Below, one piece after another: positions 28,847 to 37,734 of a stretch of DNA of 64,000 nucleotides. Where the stretch lies: contig NZ_JADEWO010000031.1 of NCBI RefSeq assembly GCF_015207605.1, forward strand, positions 21,163-85,162, read 5' to 3'. Below the pieces are notes generated by a model, which was not told the origin of the DNA, searched no databases, and saw only the letters and a program-made list of their open reading frames with translations. The translations under genes and the position numbers were made by a program. Position 1 is the first letter of the stretch. Each line of letters starts with the position of its first letter. This DNA is from Oculatella sp. LEGE 06141 (GTDB lineage: Bacteria > Cyanobacteriota > Cyanobacteriia > Elainellales > Elainellaceae).

Positions 28847-29212
28847 TTAAAATTCATCCTCAGAATAACTGGCATTCATTCCAGATTCGCTCTCTCGCTT
28901 CGAGCCTAGCAACTCTAGCCGATCCACACGAATCACTGGTTTCGATCGTTCAGCACCAGTGCCGCGATCTTGCCAGTAGTCAAATTTGAGTGTGCCCGTG
29001 ACACCCACTAAGCTGCCTTTGCGGACATAGTTAGCGGCAATTTCTGCTGTTTTACCCCAAATCTCTAAGCTAAACCAGTCTGGTTCGTCGCTGTTGCGCC
29101 GCCGTCGATCAACTGCAAGCGTTAAATTACAGACCACATTGCCTGACTCGAAATACTTCACGTCGGGGTCTCTGCCGGCGCGACCCACTAAATTAACAAC
29201 GTTCAAACTCAT
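28847..29212 (-). CDS. ssb: Single-stranded DNA-binding protein
   Basis: A 121-residue OB-fold protein: MSLNVVNLVGRAGRDPDVKY, the ssDNA-contact region NLTLAVDRRRR, the strand WFSLEIWGKTAEIAANY and KGSLVGVTGTL. The acidic tail is short and ends EDEF in place of the canonical DDDIPF, but keeps the terminal Phe used to dock repair partners. It is shorter than E. coli SSB, as is usual in cyanobacteria. It lies alone, convergent with the Nudix gene. Confidence 0.93.
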   Translation of the reverse strand: MSLNVVNLVGRAGRDPDVKYFESGNVVCNLTLAVDRRRRNSDEPDWFSLEIWGKTAEIAANYVRKGSLVGVTGTLKFDYWQDRGTGAERSKPVIRVDRLELLGSKRESESGMNASYSEDEF

Positions 29213-29705
29213 GGGACTTAATCACGATCGAGATGTTGTGAAATCAGTTTAATCTAACCCCACAATAACGAGGATTAGAAATTCAAACGAAACGTACATT
29301 TGTATCAATTATAAAACCGTTCAGGTTGAATGGTTCAACGGTTGCGATCGCCTTACTTCTACAGGCACATCATCAGGAACGGTATGTGTTCTGGTCGTTT
29401 AGTGCTGGTTTCAGGCCAGTTGCAGGAACAAACGCCACGAAACAGAGTCTGCACATCTTATATCAGCTAATGTTCAAGTTATTTAAGGATTATCTTGATT
29501 AATCTGTGCGGAGCAGAGCCATTTGTTCTAGAAGATAGTCATTCTAATAGTTTCTGAGCGTGTCGGTCTCAGAGGCCAATAATTAAGAGTCTGTCTGGCG
29601 ACTAGACTGTAGATGTAAAACATAATAAAATCCACTTCGACCGGGTAAATCTGGTCGCCGTGTGATATCAAGCCGAATCATCTGATTTTGGGAGCTTAGA
29701 AGCTA
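29213..29705. other. Long leader/intergenic region upstream of mreB and ssb
   Basis: About 490 AT-rich bases between the divergent ssb and mreB. A bulged dyad spans 29315-29343: AACCG pairs with CGGTT and TTGAA pairs with TTCAA around TGG. CATAAT (29621-29626) could be a -10 for mreB, giving a short leader that contains GACC/GGTC (about 29639-29656). No gene-like frame longer than about 30 codons was noticed. Confidence 0.4.
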
Positions 29706-30749
29706 GTGGGTTTCTTCAGTCGTTTCTCCTTCTCGCGTGATATGGGTATCGATTTAGGTACTGCCAACACGCTGGTTTATGTTTCTGGTAAAGGCATCGT
29801 GCTTCAAGAGCCTTCGGTTGTGGCGATGGATCACAATGATAAGGTGCCCCTAGCCGTCGGAGAAGATGCCAAAAAAATGCTGGGTCGAACTCCAGGAAAT
29901 GTGGTTGCTCTGCGTCCGCTTCGCGATGGCGTGATTGCGGATTTTGATACGGCTGAGCTGATGCTAAAGCACTTTATTCGGCGTGTGCATGAAGGTCGTA
30001 CTCTAGTATCTCCACGAATTGTCATTGGTATTCCCAGCGGTGTAACCGGAGTTGAACGGCGAGCGGTGATGGAAGCTGCATCTCAAGCGGGTGCGCGTGA
30101 CGTTTATTTGATTGATGAGCCTGTTGCCGCGGCTATTGGGGCTGGTTTGCCTGTGGCTGAACCAACGGGCAACATGATTATTGATATTGGTGGTGGAACA
30201 ACCGAAGTTGCCGTTTTGAGTTTGCAAGGAACGGTGCTGAGCGAGTCGGTACGGGTGGCCGGGGATGAATTGAGTGAGGCCATCACTCAGTACATGAAAA
30301 AGGTTCACAACCTGGTAATTGGAGAAAGAACCTCGGAAGAAATCAAAATTTCGATTGGCTCTGCTTATCCATCTGATGACGACGATGATGTGTTGATGGA
30401 TGTAAGGGGTTTGCATTTGTTGTCTGGTTTACCCCGAACCGTTACTGTTAAAGGGCCAGAGATTCGTGAGGCGATGTCTGAACCGCTCTCTGTCATTATT
30501 GAGGCAGTAAAGCGCACCTTGGAACGTACTCCGCCTGAACTGGCTGCTGACATTATTGATCGGGGCATTATGTTGGCTGGAGGGGGTGCCCTACTCAAAG
30601 GGTTAGATACCCTCATTAGCCATGAAACTGGCATAGTGGTTCATGTTGCAGCTGATCCGCTGAGCTGTGTTGTTTTAGGAACGGGTCGGGTTCTGGAAAA
30701 CTTTAAGCAATTAGAGCGGGTATTTAGCGGTCGTTCTCGCAATCTCTAA
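29706..30749 (+). CDS. mreB: Rod shape-determining protein MreB
   Basis: MreB is the bacterial actin that positions lateral wall synthesis. The 347-residue protein has DMGIDLGTANTLVYVSGKGIV (phosphate 1), the central IIDIGGGTTEVAVLS (phosphate 2), and MLAGGGALLKGLD (adenosine loop). The short N-terminal GFFSRFSFSR is a likely membrane-binding helix. The start is GTG at 29706 with GGAG about 12 bases upstream. It is first of mreBCD, with gaps of 49 and 59 bp to the next genes. Confidence 0.97.
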   Translation: MGFFSRFSFSRDMGIDLGTANTLVYVSGKGIVLQEPSVVAMDHNDKVPLAVGEDAKKMLGRTPGNVVALRPLRDGVIADFDTAELMLKHFIRRVHEGRTLVSPRIVIGIPSGVTGVERRAVMEAASQAGARDVYLIDEPVAAAIGAGLPVAEPTGNMIIDIGGGTTEVAVLSLQGTVLSESVRVAGDELSEAITQYMKKVHNLVIGERTSEEIKISIGSAYPSDDDDDVLMDVRGLHLLSGLPRTVTVKGPEIREAMSEPLSVIIEAVKRTLERTPPELAADIIDRGIMLAGGGALLKGLDTLISHETGIVVHVAADPLSCVVLGTGRVLENFKQLERVFSGRSRNL

Positions 30750-30798
30750 ACATTCGTGTAGTTCTTCTGCATCGCTAACGCGAACAATTGTGGTGTGA

Positions 30799-31569
30799 AT
30801 GTACATATTAAGACGCTGGTGGGATCGGCACGGAATCAGGGCTGGGATCGTTTGTCTAGTCATAGCCGCTGCCTGGGGAGTGAGGCAAAACCAAGGATTG
30901 TTTGTTGTAGAGATCTATCAGCGATTATCTCGTCCGTTTGAACCAGAATATACTCAGGCCGAGATTGAGGAAAACGCTGCGGTTCTGGAGTTACAGCAAC
31001 GCTTGATTGAGTTGGAAAATCAGAATCAGCAGTTACAGCAACTGTTGGATTATGTGAAAACTCGCCCAGATCAAGGAATTGCTGCTCCGGTGATTGGCCG
31101 CAGTGCTGACCACTGGTGGCAGCAGGTTACCATTGGTCGTGGTCGTCGGCAGGGGATTCAGGTTGGTGCGATCGTTTCTGGAACAGGCGGTTTAGTGGGA
31201 CGAGTCATTCAGGTGACCCCCAACACTAGCCGAGTCTTGCTAATTAGTGACCCAACCAGCCAGGTGGGTGTAACGATCAGCCGATCGCGCCACATGGGTT
31301 ATATGCGGGGACAGGCCGAGAACCGAGCCGTTATGGAATTTTTCGATAAAGTGCCAGATGTTCGCGCTGGAGACATTGTTTCTACCTCCTCCTTTAGCCA
31401 ACTCTTTCCGCCCGGGTTGCCAGTAGGACGAGTAGAATCAGTCAACCTGAACAAAAGCCCTGCCCCAGAAGCGGTGATTGAGTTGTCTGCTCCGATCAGC
31501 CACCTGGAATGGGTGATGGTTTTTCCTAACCCCAAAGTTGTTGATTCCGAGGTGTTTTCGGGTAACTGA
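30799..31569 (+). CDS. mreC: Rod shape-determining protein MreC
   Basis: MreC links MreB filaments to periplasmic wall synthases. The 256-residue protein has an N-terminal membrane segment (about residues 13-27), a coiled coil rich in Gln/Leu (about 58-90, LQQRLIELENQNQQLQQLL), then two beta-barrel halves with VIGRSADHWWQQVTIGRG and GLVGRVIQVTPNTSRV. The start is the ATG at 30799. Second in mreBCD. Confidence 0.95.
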   Translation: MYILRRWWDRHGIRAGIVCLVIAAAWGVRQNQGLFVVEIYQRLSRPFEPEYTQAEIEENAAVLELQQRLIELENQNQQLQQLLDYVKTRPDQGIAAPVIGRSADHWWQQVTIGRGRRQGIQVGAIVSGTGGLVGRVIQVTPNTSRVLLISDPTSQVGVTISRSRHMGYMRGQAENRAVMEFFDKVPDVRAGDIVSTSSFSQLFPPGLPVGRVESVNLNKSPAPEAVIELSAPISHLEWVMVFPNPKVVDSEVFSGN

Positions 31570-31628
31570 TGTCTGGCGCAGGAGTTTAGCGTCAGCATCT
31601 AGCGTCAGCATTTCAGAGGTGAATTAGA

Positions 31629-32198
31629 TTGCTTGATTCGTTCCAGGAAAGCCCCTATGGTCAGCTCTTACTCAATTGGGCTGTTGTCATCGGTTCTGTT
31701 TTGCTGTGCTTACTGGTTTTACCGACTCGGTTTCCGGGTATGGAACTGCTGGGTGTGGGACCAAACTGGTTGCTAATTTGGGTTGTTGCCTGGAGCGTTA
31801 ACCGTACGGTGTTTCAAGGAGCGATCGCCGGGTTGGCGCTAGGATTAATTCAAGATGGAATGACATCGGCTCATCCCACTCATGTTTTGAGCCTGGTGGT
31901 TGCTGGTGTGTTGACCGCTCGCTTGCAAAAACAGCGGTACGTGAAAGAAGACTTTATCTCGATCGCACTGATTGTGTTTGGGATGGCTGTCGTCACCGAA
32001 ACCATCACGGCGATTCAATTTAGTTGGCAAGGCATTGGCTCAAACACGCTGGGTGCTTATCCAACATTAGGAGAGATTTGGGTATACCATCAGCGAATTG
32101 CACTGAGTTCAGCCATCCTCAGCAGCCTTTGGGCACCCGTTGTTTATTATCCGCTTAACCGTTGGTGGGAACGAATCAAACTTCCCGACTCTGCTTAG
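31629..32198 (+). CDS. mreD: Rod shape-determining protein MreD
   Basis: A 189-residue protein with five or so membrane segments, the usual MreD size and place after mreC. It helps assemble the elongasome in the inner membrane. The longest start is a TTG at 31629; the sequence before residue 15 is not conserved enough to fix it. Its TAG stop overlaps the stop of the convergent HAD gene by four bases (32195-32198), leaving no room for a terminator between them. Confidence 0.85.
   Translation: MLDSFQESPYGQLLLNWAVVIGSVLLCLLVLPTRFPGMELLGVGPNWLLIWVVAWSVNRTVFQGAIAGLALGLIQDGMTSAHPTHVLSLVVAGVLTARLQKQRYVKEDFISIALIVFGMAVVTETITAIQFSWQGIGSNTLGAYPTLGEIWVYHQRIALSSAILSSLWAPVVYYPLNRWWERIKLPDSA
32195..32198. 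other. Convergent stop-codon overlap, mreD and HAD gene
   Basis: The four bases TTAG serve as the plus-strand TAG of mreD and the minus-strand TAA of the HAD gene. Any termination signal for either gene must lie inside the other coding sequence. Confidence 0.85.
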
Positions 32199-33037
32199 GC
32201 ATAAGCGGCACACGGAACGAAATGGTGACGAATTAGATAGTGAACTGCAGACAGCAGATCGCTGTGGATGTGGTCGGGTGAAAATCGTTCAAGATAACTG
32301 CGGCTACGGATACCACAGGTCAACCCGATGGTGGGAATGCCGACCGCCTGCCCTGCCAGGATATCTGCTTCGGTATCTCCTACCATCCAGGCTCCAGGCG
32401 ATCGCTCCATAGATGGTTCATTGCAGTAGGATTGGCTGGTGTTTGAATGGTGAATTTTGCGTCTGGCGATCGCTTCAGCTAAAAGTTCGGCCTTTTGCTC
32501 TGCATAGTTGCGATAAGCGGCGTGCTGGTCTTCAGTGCCGATAACATCCAAAAATAGATGGTCAAGACCATACTCCTTTAGCATCTGTGTGGCTTGCGCC
32601 TGACACCGTAACGTGACCAAAACCAGCCGTATTCCTTGCGTGTGGAGTAGAGACAATGCCCACTCGACAGCGGGTTGCAGTCGATCATGGCTCAGCAGTT
32701 CTGGTTGATTCACAATCTGACTGACGTGGTGCAAAAACAGATCCACCTGCTCGTAGCGCAACCCCGATCGCATTGCAATTTCCAGGTCTGGAACACGGTC
32801 TTGCTTCATTTGCCAAAACTGAACCTTGCTGAGCAAATGAACCGGCAACTCGACCCCTTTGGCCCGGTAGCTTGCTTGAAGTTCGGCTAACGCTAGTTGA
32901 TAGGTGCTGTAGTAGCGGTCAGAAACATCCACAATGGGGCCATCGAAGTCGCAAAACACAGTCACATCTGCTGTGGTTGCTAGCCCTGTAGTGAATGGCC
33001 TGGTCTGGAGAGGGTCTGAATTTGCAGCACCTGACAT
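32195..33037 (-). CDS. HAD family hydrolase
   Basis: A 280-residue haloacid dehalogenase-like phosphatase. The nucleophile motif is FCDFDGPIVDVSD, the cap region is helical (about residues 50-140), motif II is in RLVLVTLRCQ, and the acidic motif IV is GDTEADILAG. Cap type C1 suggests small phosphorylated substrates such as phosphoglycolate-like compounds, but none is identified. The start is the ATG at 33037. It converges on mreD with a 4-bp stop overlap. Confidence 0.88.
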   Translation of the reverse strand: MSGAANSDPLQTRPFTTGLATTADVTVFCDFDGPIVDVSDRYYSTYQLALAELQASYRAKGVELPVHLLSKVQFWQMKQDRVPDLEIAMRSGLRYEQVDLFLHHVSQIVNQPELLSHDRLQPAVEWALSLLHTQGIRLVLVTLRCQAQATQMLKEYGLDHLFLDVIGTEDQHAAYRNYAEQKAELLAEAIARRKIHHSNTSQSYCNEPSMERSPGAWMVGDTEADILAGQAVGIPTIGLTCGIRSRSYLERFSPDHIHSDLLSAVHYLIRHHFVPCAAYA

Positions 33038-33451
33038 AAACGTTGCCTAAACTTGTCTAAGGTTGATATTACGAAATGCTTCTTTACAATAACAGCTTTG
33101 TTATAAGTCGTCAATAAGTGTTTGCCATTCTACTATTAGAAAAGCTTATGAGCCGAGTGGGTTGAGCTGAAGCTTCTGGCTCACCACTGCTCCAGTCGGT
33201 TTCTCTGGGGTTGCTTCAATATATTAGGAAATGGTGATTCATAGAGCTGTGGGTTGAACCTTTAGCAACAGCGGACATTGACTGCACACTAACTGCACAT
33301 TAGTAGTGCCCAAATAGGAGTAGCCAAATACCAATTACTTAGACGGTCAAAGCGCTAAGTTGGCTGGACTCATGGTGTAATAAGAGAACGGTGATGAACT
33401 CACTATGGGTTTGGTCAGTTTTCTACATTGCCTTCATAGCAGGTTTGAGTT
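33038..33451. other. Intergenic region upstream of cytochrome c6-like gene
   Basis: About 410 bp between the divergent HAD and cytochrome genes. ACTGCACA occurs twice near 33281-33300. A TGTAAT at 33376-33381 might be a -10. A 22-codon frame (33394-33462) encoding a hydrophobic peptide overlaps the cytochrome start codon and could be a leader peptide. No metal-regulator site was recognised. Confidence 0.35.
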
Positions 33452-33787
33452 GTGCTGAATAAGATATTGGCAATTATGCTATCAGTGCTACTGCTAGGGC
33501 TGATACTTGCTCCGTCTGCATTGGCGGTTGATATGGAGAGTGGCGAACAGATCTTTGGCGTTTATTGCATCGGGTGTCATGGGGGCGGTGGCAATATTGT
33601 TAGGCGCGGAAAAACGTTGAAACAAAAAGCGCTAGAGCGAAACGGACTCGCTTCGTTGGAGGCGATCGCTCACTTAGTTGCTAACGGCAAAAACAATATG
33701 TCTGCCTACAGCGATCGGCTGACCCAACAGCAGATTCAAGACGTTGCCGGGTATGTACTAGAGCAGGCAGAGCAAGGTTGGCATTAG
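33452..33787 (+). CDS. petJ: Cytochrome c6-like protein (c6B/c6C type)
   Basis: A 111-residue precursor with a signal peptide (about residues 1-25, ending SALAV) and one haem site, CIGCHGGGGN. The distal Met ligand is in GKNNMSAYSDRLT, and the tail VLEQAEQGWH is typical of cytochrome c6. The haem region and NIVRRGKTLKQKAL resemble the second c6 class of cyanobacteria (c6B/c6C), not the classical plastocyanin substitute (CAACHAGG). It acts in the lumen. The start is GTG at 33452; an in-frame ATG at 33476 would shorten the signal peptide. The stop shares a base with the methyltransferase start. Confidence 0.82.
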   Translation: MLNKILAIMLSVLLLGLILAPSALAVDMESGEQIFGVYCIGCHGGGGNIVRRGKTLKQKALERNGLASLEAIAHLVANGKNNMSAYSDRLTQQQIQDVAGYVLEQAEQGWH

Positions 33788-34395
33788 TGCAACACCTAGA
33801 GAGCCAGAAGCAAACTCTCTTTGATCGTTGGGCATCTGTTTACGATAGCCTGTTTCCATCGGTGTTTTATCAAGCCTCGCATCAGCGGTTGCTAGACTAC
33901 GTTACCTTGCCAGATGCCGCTACTGTATTGGATTTGGGATGCGGCACAGGGAAACTGCTCGATCGTCTTGCTGCTCAGTTTTCCCAGATGCAGGGAACGG
34001 GGCTAGACTTTTCTGCTGAGATGCTGCAACAGGCTCGTCGGGCAAATCGCCATCGGCCACGATTGCTCTATGTTCAGGGCCATGCTGAGGCGCTACCGTT
34101 CGCAGATGCTCAATTTGATGCCGTATTCAGTTCCTTCAGCTTTCTGCATTATCTCAATCCAGTGCGGGTGTTACAGGAGGTTCATCGCACCCTGCGCCGG
34201 GATGGACGCTTTTACCTGGTCGATTTCAGCATGGGGCAACGGCTGGAATCGGTTTATCTGCCCGTTTCACCGGGCGGCATTCGCTTCTACCCCCCTGCGG
34301 TTAGAGAGGAAATGGGGCAACAGGTGGGGTTAACCTGTTTGGCTCATTATTATTTGTTAGGGCCTGTCCTGCTGTCTGTTTTTACCGAAGGTTGA
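33787..34395 (+). CDS. Class I SAM-dependent methyltransferase
   Basis: From the GTG at 33787 the protein has 202 residues. The SAM-binding motif is VLDLGCGTGKLLD, followed by GLDFSAEML (acidic ribose ligand), GHAEALPFADAQFD and a LHYLNPVRVLQE helix, as in UbiE/MenG- or Coq5-like enzymes. The start overlaps the cytochrome stop as TAGTG, so translation is probably coupled. Substrate unknown. A cytochrome followed by a methyltransferase suggests a shared thylakoid or quinone context, which is inference. Confidence 0.88.
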   Translation: MQHLESQKQTLFDRWASVYDSLFPSVFYQASHQRLLDYVTLPDAATVLDLGCGTGKLLDRLAAQFSQMQGTGLDFSAEMLQQARRANRHRPRLLYVQGHAEALPFADAQFDAVFSSFSFLHYLNPVRVLQEVHRTLRRDGRFYLVDFSMGQRLESVYLPVSPGGIRFYPPAVREEMGQQVGLTCLAHYYLLGPVLLSVFTEG

Positions 34396-34514
34396 GCAGG
34401 AGGAGCGAGCCATCAACATACCAGCAGGGTGGATTGAACCAGTGAAGTCAGGAAAACTGTAGCCTCTCAACCTTGGCACTATTGACATATTTACTTAAGG
34501 GGGGTGTTACCTTT

Positions 34515-34808
34515 ATGCAAAGCAGAGATACCTATACGCAACTGACCTTCTATTATCTGGATGGCCACAGCGAGTCGTTTAATGTCTATAACCCGTTGGA
34601 TGACACCGCTCCTCGGGCGGGTCTACAGCTTGAGGTGCGCCATCTTCTGGAGCGAAATTGGTGGATTGTTAATCTCCCTGAACAAACCGTCTTAATCAAT
34701 ATTGATAATGTGGTCAAGGTGGAGATGAATCCGCCATTGTCTGACCTACAAGGTGAGGGCATCTTTTCGAATGCAGAACGAGTCACTGCACTCAATCGAG
34801 GACGGTAA
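34515..34808 (+). CDS. Conserved cyanobacterial protein of unknown function (97 aa)
   Basis: The ATG at 34515 follows AAGGGGGG at suitable spacing and begins MQSRDTYTQLTFYYLDGHSE; the longer frame from 34473 reads through that ribosome binding site and is rejected. The product alternates short strands (TFYYLDG, WWIVNLPEQTVLINI, VVKVEM) and ends NAERVTALNR, suggesting a small beta-rich cytoplasmic protein. I recall similar sequences in other cyanobacteria without a function. It is 13 bp upstream of the DUF362 gene and probably co-transcribed. Confidence 0.78.
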   Translation: MQSRDTYTQLTFYYLDGHSESFNVYNPLDDTAPRAGLQLEVRHLLERNWWIVNLPEQTVLINIDNVVKVEMNPPLSDLQGEGIFSNAERVTALNRGR

Positions 34809-34821
34809 ACAAGGAGCAAGG

Positions 34822-35814
34822 ATGACGCATTCTACAGCAGTTCAGCCAGTCGTTAGTTTAGTGCGGGCTGTGTCCTACGAGCGGCAAGCGTTGAATGCTG
34901 CCCTGCATGATGTGCTGGCACCTCTAGGCGGAATGGAGGCGGTTGTAAAACCGGGCGATCGCGTTTTGCTAAAGCCCAATTTGCTCACAGGGGCACGTCC
35001 CGGCAAAGAATGCACCACACGTCCAGAATTGGTTTATGCGGTGGCGCAGTTGGTCAAAGCAGCTGGCGGCCAGCCTTTTCTGGGAGACAGCCCCGCCTTT
35101 GGCAGCGCGGCAGGCGTGGCTCGAGCGAATGGATACCTGCCGTTTCTAGACAAACTGGATCTGCCGATAGTGGAATTGCAGGGTAAGCGGTATCAAACGG
35201 TGAACGAAGAGTTTAACCATCTGTTGCTGTGCAAAGAGGCAATGGAAACGGATGTAGTGATTAACTTACCGAAGGTAAAGTCGCATGTGCAGCTTACCCT
35301 GACGCTGGGAGTCAAGAATCTGTTTGGCTGTGTTCCTGGCAAAATGAAAGCCTGGTGGCACATGGAAGCTGGGAAGGATCGCGATCGCTTTGGCGCAATG
35401 CTGGTTGAAACGGCACGGGCGATCGCCCCCAACCTGACGATTATAGACGGCATCATGGCTCATCAAGGTAATGGCCCCAGCGGGGGCGAACCTCGTTTGC
35501 TGGAGGTGTTGGGTGCTTCGGCCAATGTGTTTGCGCTCGACCGGGCGATGGTTGAACTCCTTAGGGTTGATCCAGCGCTAATTCCAACCATTACGGCTGC
35601 TCAGCGGTTGGGGCTGGGGCCAGACTTGGCGGCGATCGACTTTCCGCACCTGGCTCCAGATGATCTAAGCGTTGCAGATTGGAAATTGCCAGATAAACTG
35701 GTTCCCATTGATTTTGGAATGCCTCGGGTGATTAAATCAACATTTAGGCACTTCTATATTCGGTTCATCAAGGAACCGCTGTTGGCCTACGGAGAACGCT
35801 CAATCTCGCAATAA
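34822..35814 (+). CDS. DUF362 domain-containing protein
   Basis: The product has 330 residues from the ATG at 34822, which has AAGGAG well placed; a longer frame from 34753 overlaps the preceding gene and is rejected. DUF362 features include VLLKPNLLTG, VVINLPKVKSHVQLTLTLGVKNLFGCVPG and IDGIMAHQGNGPSGG. It lacks the ferredoxin-type iron-sulfur domain that many DUF362 proteins carry. Relatives include proteins near radical chemistry and lipid genes, but no reaction is established. Confidence 0.85.
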   Translation: MTHSTAVQPVVSLVRAVSYERQALNAALHDVLAPLGGMEAVVKPGDRVLLKPNLLTGARPGKECTTRPELVYAVAQLVKAAGGQPFLGDSPAFGSAAGVARANGYLPFLDKLDLPIVELQGKRYQTVNEEFNHLLLCKEAMETDVVINLPKVKSHVQLTLTLGVKNLFGCVPGKMKAWWHMEAGKDRDRFGAMLVETARAIAPNLTIIDGIMAHQGNGPSGGEPRLLEVLGASANVFALDRAMVELLRVDPALIPTITAAQRLGLGPDLAAIDFPHLAPDDLSVADWKLPDKLVPIDFGMPRVIKSTFRHFYIRFIKEPLLAYGERSISQ

Positions 35815-35912
35815 GCGACCAGCCACTGGGAACTAACGCGGTTAAGAGAGAGTCGCTAGATATACCACTTGACTAGTAGAATTCCGTTGAATTGATTGGA
35901 GATCGGTTCATT

Positions 35913-36518
35913 ATGGGCTCCCTGGGTCTCAAAGCGATCGCATTTACCCCCAAACTACTGATTGGCTCCGCCGTTGGATGTGTCGTTTGGGCAATTGGGA
36001 GTACTGCAACGTTGGCTGCTATCCCCACTATTTTTATGGGCGACCAGTCTGCTGTTGAACCGATGCTGCTAACCCAGTTGTTCAAGGGGTCATTTTCGGT
36101 GGGGTGTCTGTTTCAAGATTGTCATCACTCTAGTAACCATGCGCTGTTGCGGAGCGGCGCTAAAGTCACGACCCACTACCAGGGTGAAGAGCAAGTAGTG
36201 CAACCCGGTGAAACGCATCGGTTGACGTTGAGTTTAGACCAGCCCATTTTTGATGCTGCCGGGAAAATAATTTTACCTGCGAGCAGCCAAATGGAAGGAA
36301 ATATTATTTCAACCGAGCAAGGCAAACGTTTTGTCGCTCATCAAGTCACTACGTCGGGAAAAACTTATTTGCTGGTAGCTGAATTTGCTCTTGCCTCTGG
36401 CACTCAACTGTCTCCACCCATGCGCCAAAATACGGTGGAAATGGTGGATCGTGAAACAGTCATTATTGTGCCAAATCAAGTGGTTGAACTGTCGCTGACT
36501 TCAGATTTTCGTCTATAA
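35913..36518 (+). CDS. Exported or membrane-anchored protein of unknown function
   Basis: The product has 201 residues from the ATG at 35913 (GGAG 11 bases upstream); a TTG at 35892 adds seven. A hydrophobic stretch at about residues 12-37 could be a signal or anchor. Then comes SVGCLFQDCHH, a Cys/His cluster, followed by a beta-rich domain whose ILPASSQMEGNI and YLLVAEFALASGTQL recall the barrel of TrbI/VirB10-like or outer-membrane-facing proteins; that likeness is weak. Neighbours give no clue. I do not recognise the family. Confidence 0.65.
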   Translation: MGSLGLKAIAFTPKLLIGSAVGCVVWAIGSTATLAAIPTIFMGDQSAVEPMLLTQLFKGSFSVGCLFQDCHHSSNHALLRSGAKVTTHYQGEEQVVQPGETHRLTLSLDQPIFDAAGKIILPASSQMEGNIISTEQGKRFVAHQVTTSGKTYLLVAEFALASGTQLSPPMRQNTVEMVDRETVIIVPNQVVELSLTSDFRL

Positions 36519-36594
36519 ATAAACGCTTCTTTGAATGTAGTCCGTGTTGCGCCCAGCAACGGATTGCCCCTGTTGTCCCGGTATGGGTGAGTGG

Positions 36595-37464
36595 TTAGGA
36601 GTCGTTGGAGGATGCCGAAACCTTAGCAACGGGCAAAACGGCATAGCTGCCAAATATTTTGAGCGTTTCGGTATGGGTTTTTAACTCTGCTAATGCCGAC
36701 TGCACGGCAGGCAGGGTGGCATCTGCTTCAATATCGATGAAAAAGAGATAGTCTCCCAGCGATCGCTTTTGCGGGCGAGACTCAATTCGGCTCAGGTTAA
36801 TGCCCCGTTGGGCAAAAATTTGGAGTGGTTTAGCCAATGCACCCGGAACGTTGGCCGGAACACTAAACGCGAGGGATGTATAGTTGCCGCCTGGGGATGG
36901 CTCCAAACTCAACACCCAGAACCGGGTGCAGTTATCAGGATGGTCGTTGATAGGGTGTGCCAGAACTGGCAGGTTATAAAGCTGTGCGGCTCGCTGTGGT
37001 GCGATCGCTCCAATCGTCGGATTATTGCCCAGGTGCTGCAACGATTCTGTCGTTGAGTTAGTGGGAACCAACTGCACAGAGGGTAAGAATGCCTCAAGCC
37101 AGCCCTGGCATTGGGCCAACGCCTGTGGATGGGAATAAACGGTTTGAATAGTGTTCGTTGTTTCAGCAAAGGACAGCAGAGCATGAGAGATGGGCAGTAC
37201 TAACGCCTGTTGGATTCGCAGCATATCGAGCTGCCAAAGCGTATCCAGTGTCATTGAGACACTTCCCTCAATGGAGTTTTCGACAGGGACAACCGCTAAA
37301 TGCGTTTGTCCGCTGGCGGTCACTCGAAGCGTCTGGGCAATACTGGGACATGGACACAATACAGAAGGGGTATTTGCTGTTTGTGCCAACCAGTCTGTGC
37401 AAGCGATCGCTGCACTCTCCGTGTAAGTACCCGGTGGCCCTAAATAAGCAATGGATAGTGTCAT
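36595..37464 (-). CDS. pheA: Prephenate dehydratase
   Basis: PheA decarboxylates and dehydrates prephenate to phenylpyruvate in phenylalanine synthesis. The 289-residue protein has the catalytic domain (AYLGPPGTYTESAA; VVPVENSIEGSV; the motif NCTRFWVLS with the key Thr) and a C-terminal ACT domain with NLSRIESRPQKRSLGDYLFF, the ESRP allosteric phenylalanine site. No chorismate mutase domain is fused. The start is the ATG at 37464. It is monocistronic. Confidence 0.95.
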   Translation of the reverse strand: MTLSIAYLGPPGTYTESAAIACTDWLAQTANTPSVLCPCPSIAQTLRVTASGQTHLAVVPVENSIEGSVSMTLDTLWQLDMLRIQQALVLPISHALLSFAETTNTIQTVYSHPQALAQCQGWLEAFLPSVQLVPTNSTTESLQHLGNNPTIGAIAPQRAAQLYNLPVLAHPINDHPDNCTRFWVLSLEPSPGGNYTSLAFSVPANVPGALAKPLQIFAQRGINLSRIESRPQKRSLGDYLFFIDIEADATLPAVQSALAELKTHTETLKIFGSYAVLPVAKVSASSNDS

Positions 37465-37734
37465 GGTTTCATGAAGCGTTGATGCTATGGAGGTGGTAGA
37501 AGAATAGCAAGCTTTGCTGCTCTCGGTAATGTCTGGCAGGCTGCTTCAAGCCAGGATGAATGATTTCTCCACCTGAGCCGTTTGAAATGAAGATTCGTTA
37601 AAGTAGCTTTAGAAGATGATAGCTGAAGGCTATATACTCCTAAGGACGAGGTTTTTCCTGAGAAAAATTGTAAAATTTAGTTAATTGCTGGATTCGCAGA
37701 GCAATGAAATGAGTAGGTTCTTCATCTTTACACT

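Noticed and set aside
34753..34821. N-terminal extension of the DUF362 gene
   Set aside because: It overlaps the end of the preceding small gene in another frame and ignores the well-placed AAGGAG before the ATG at 34822.
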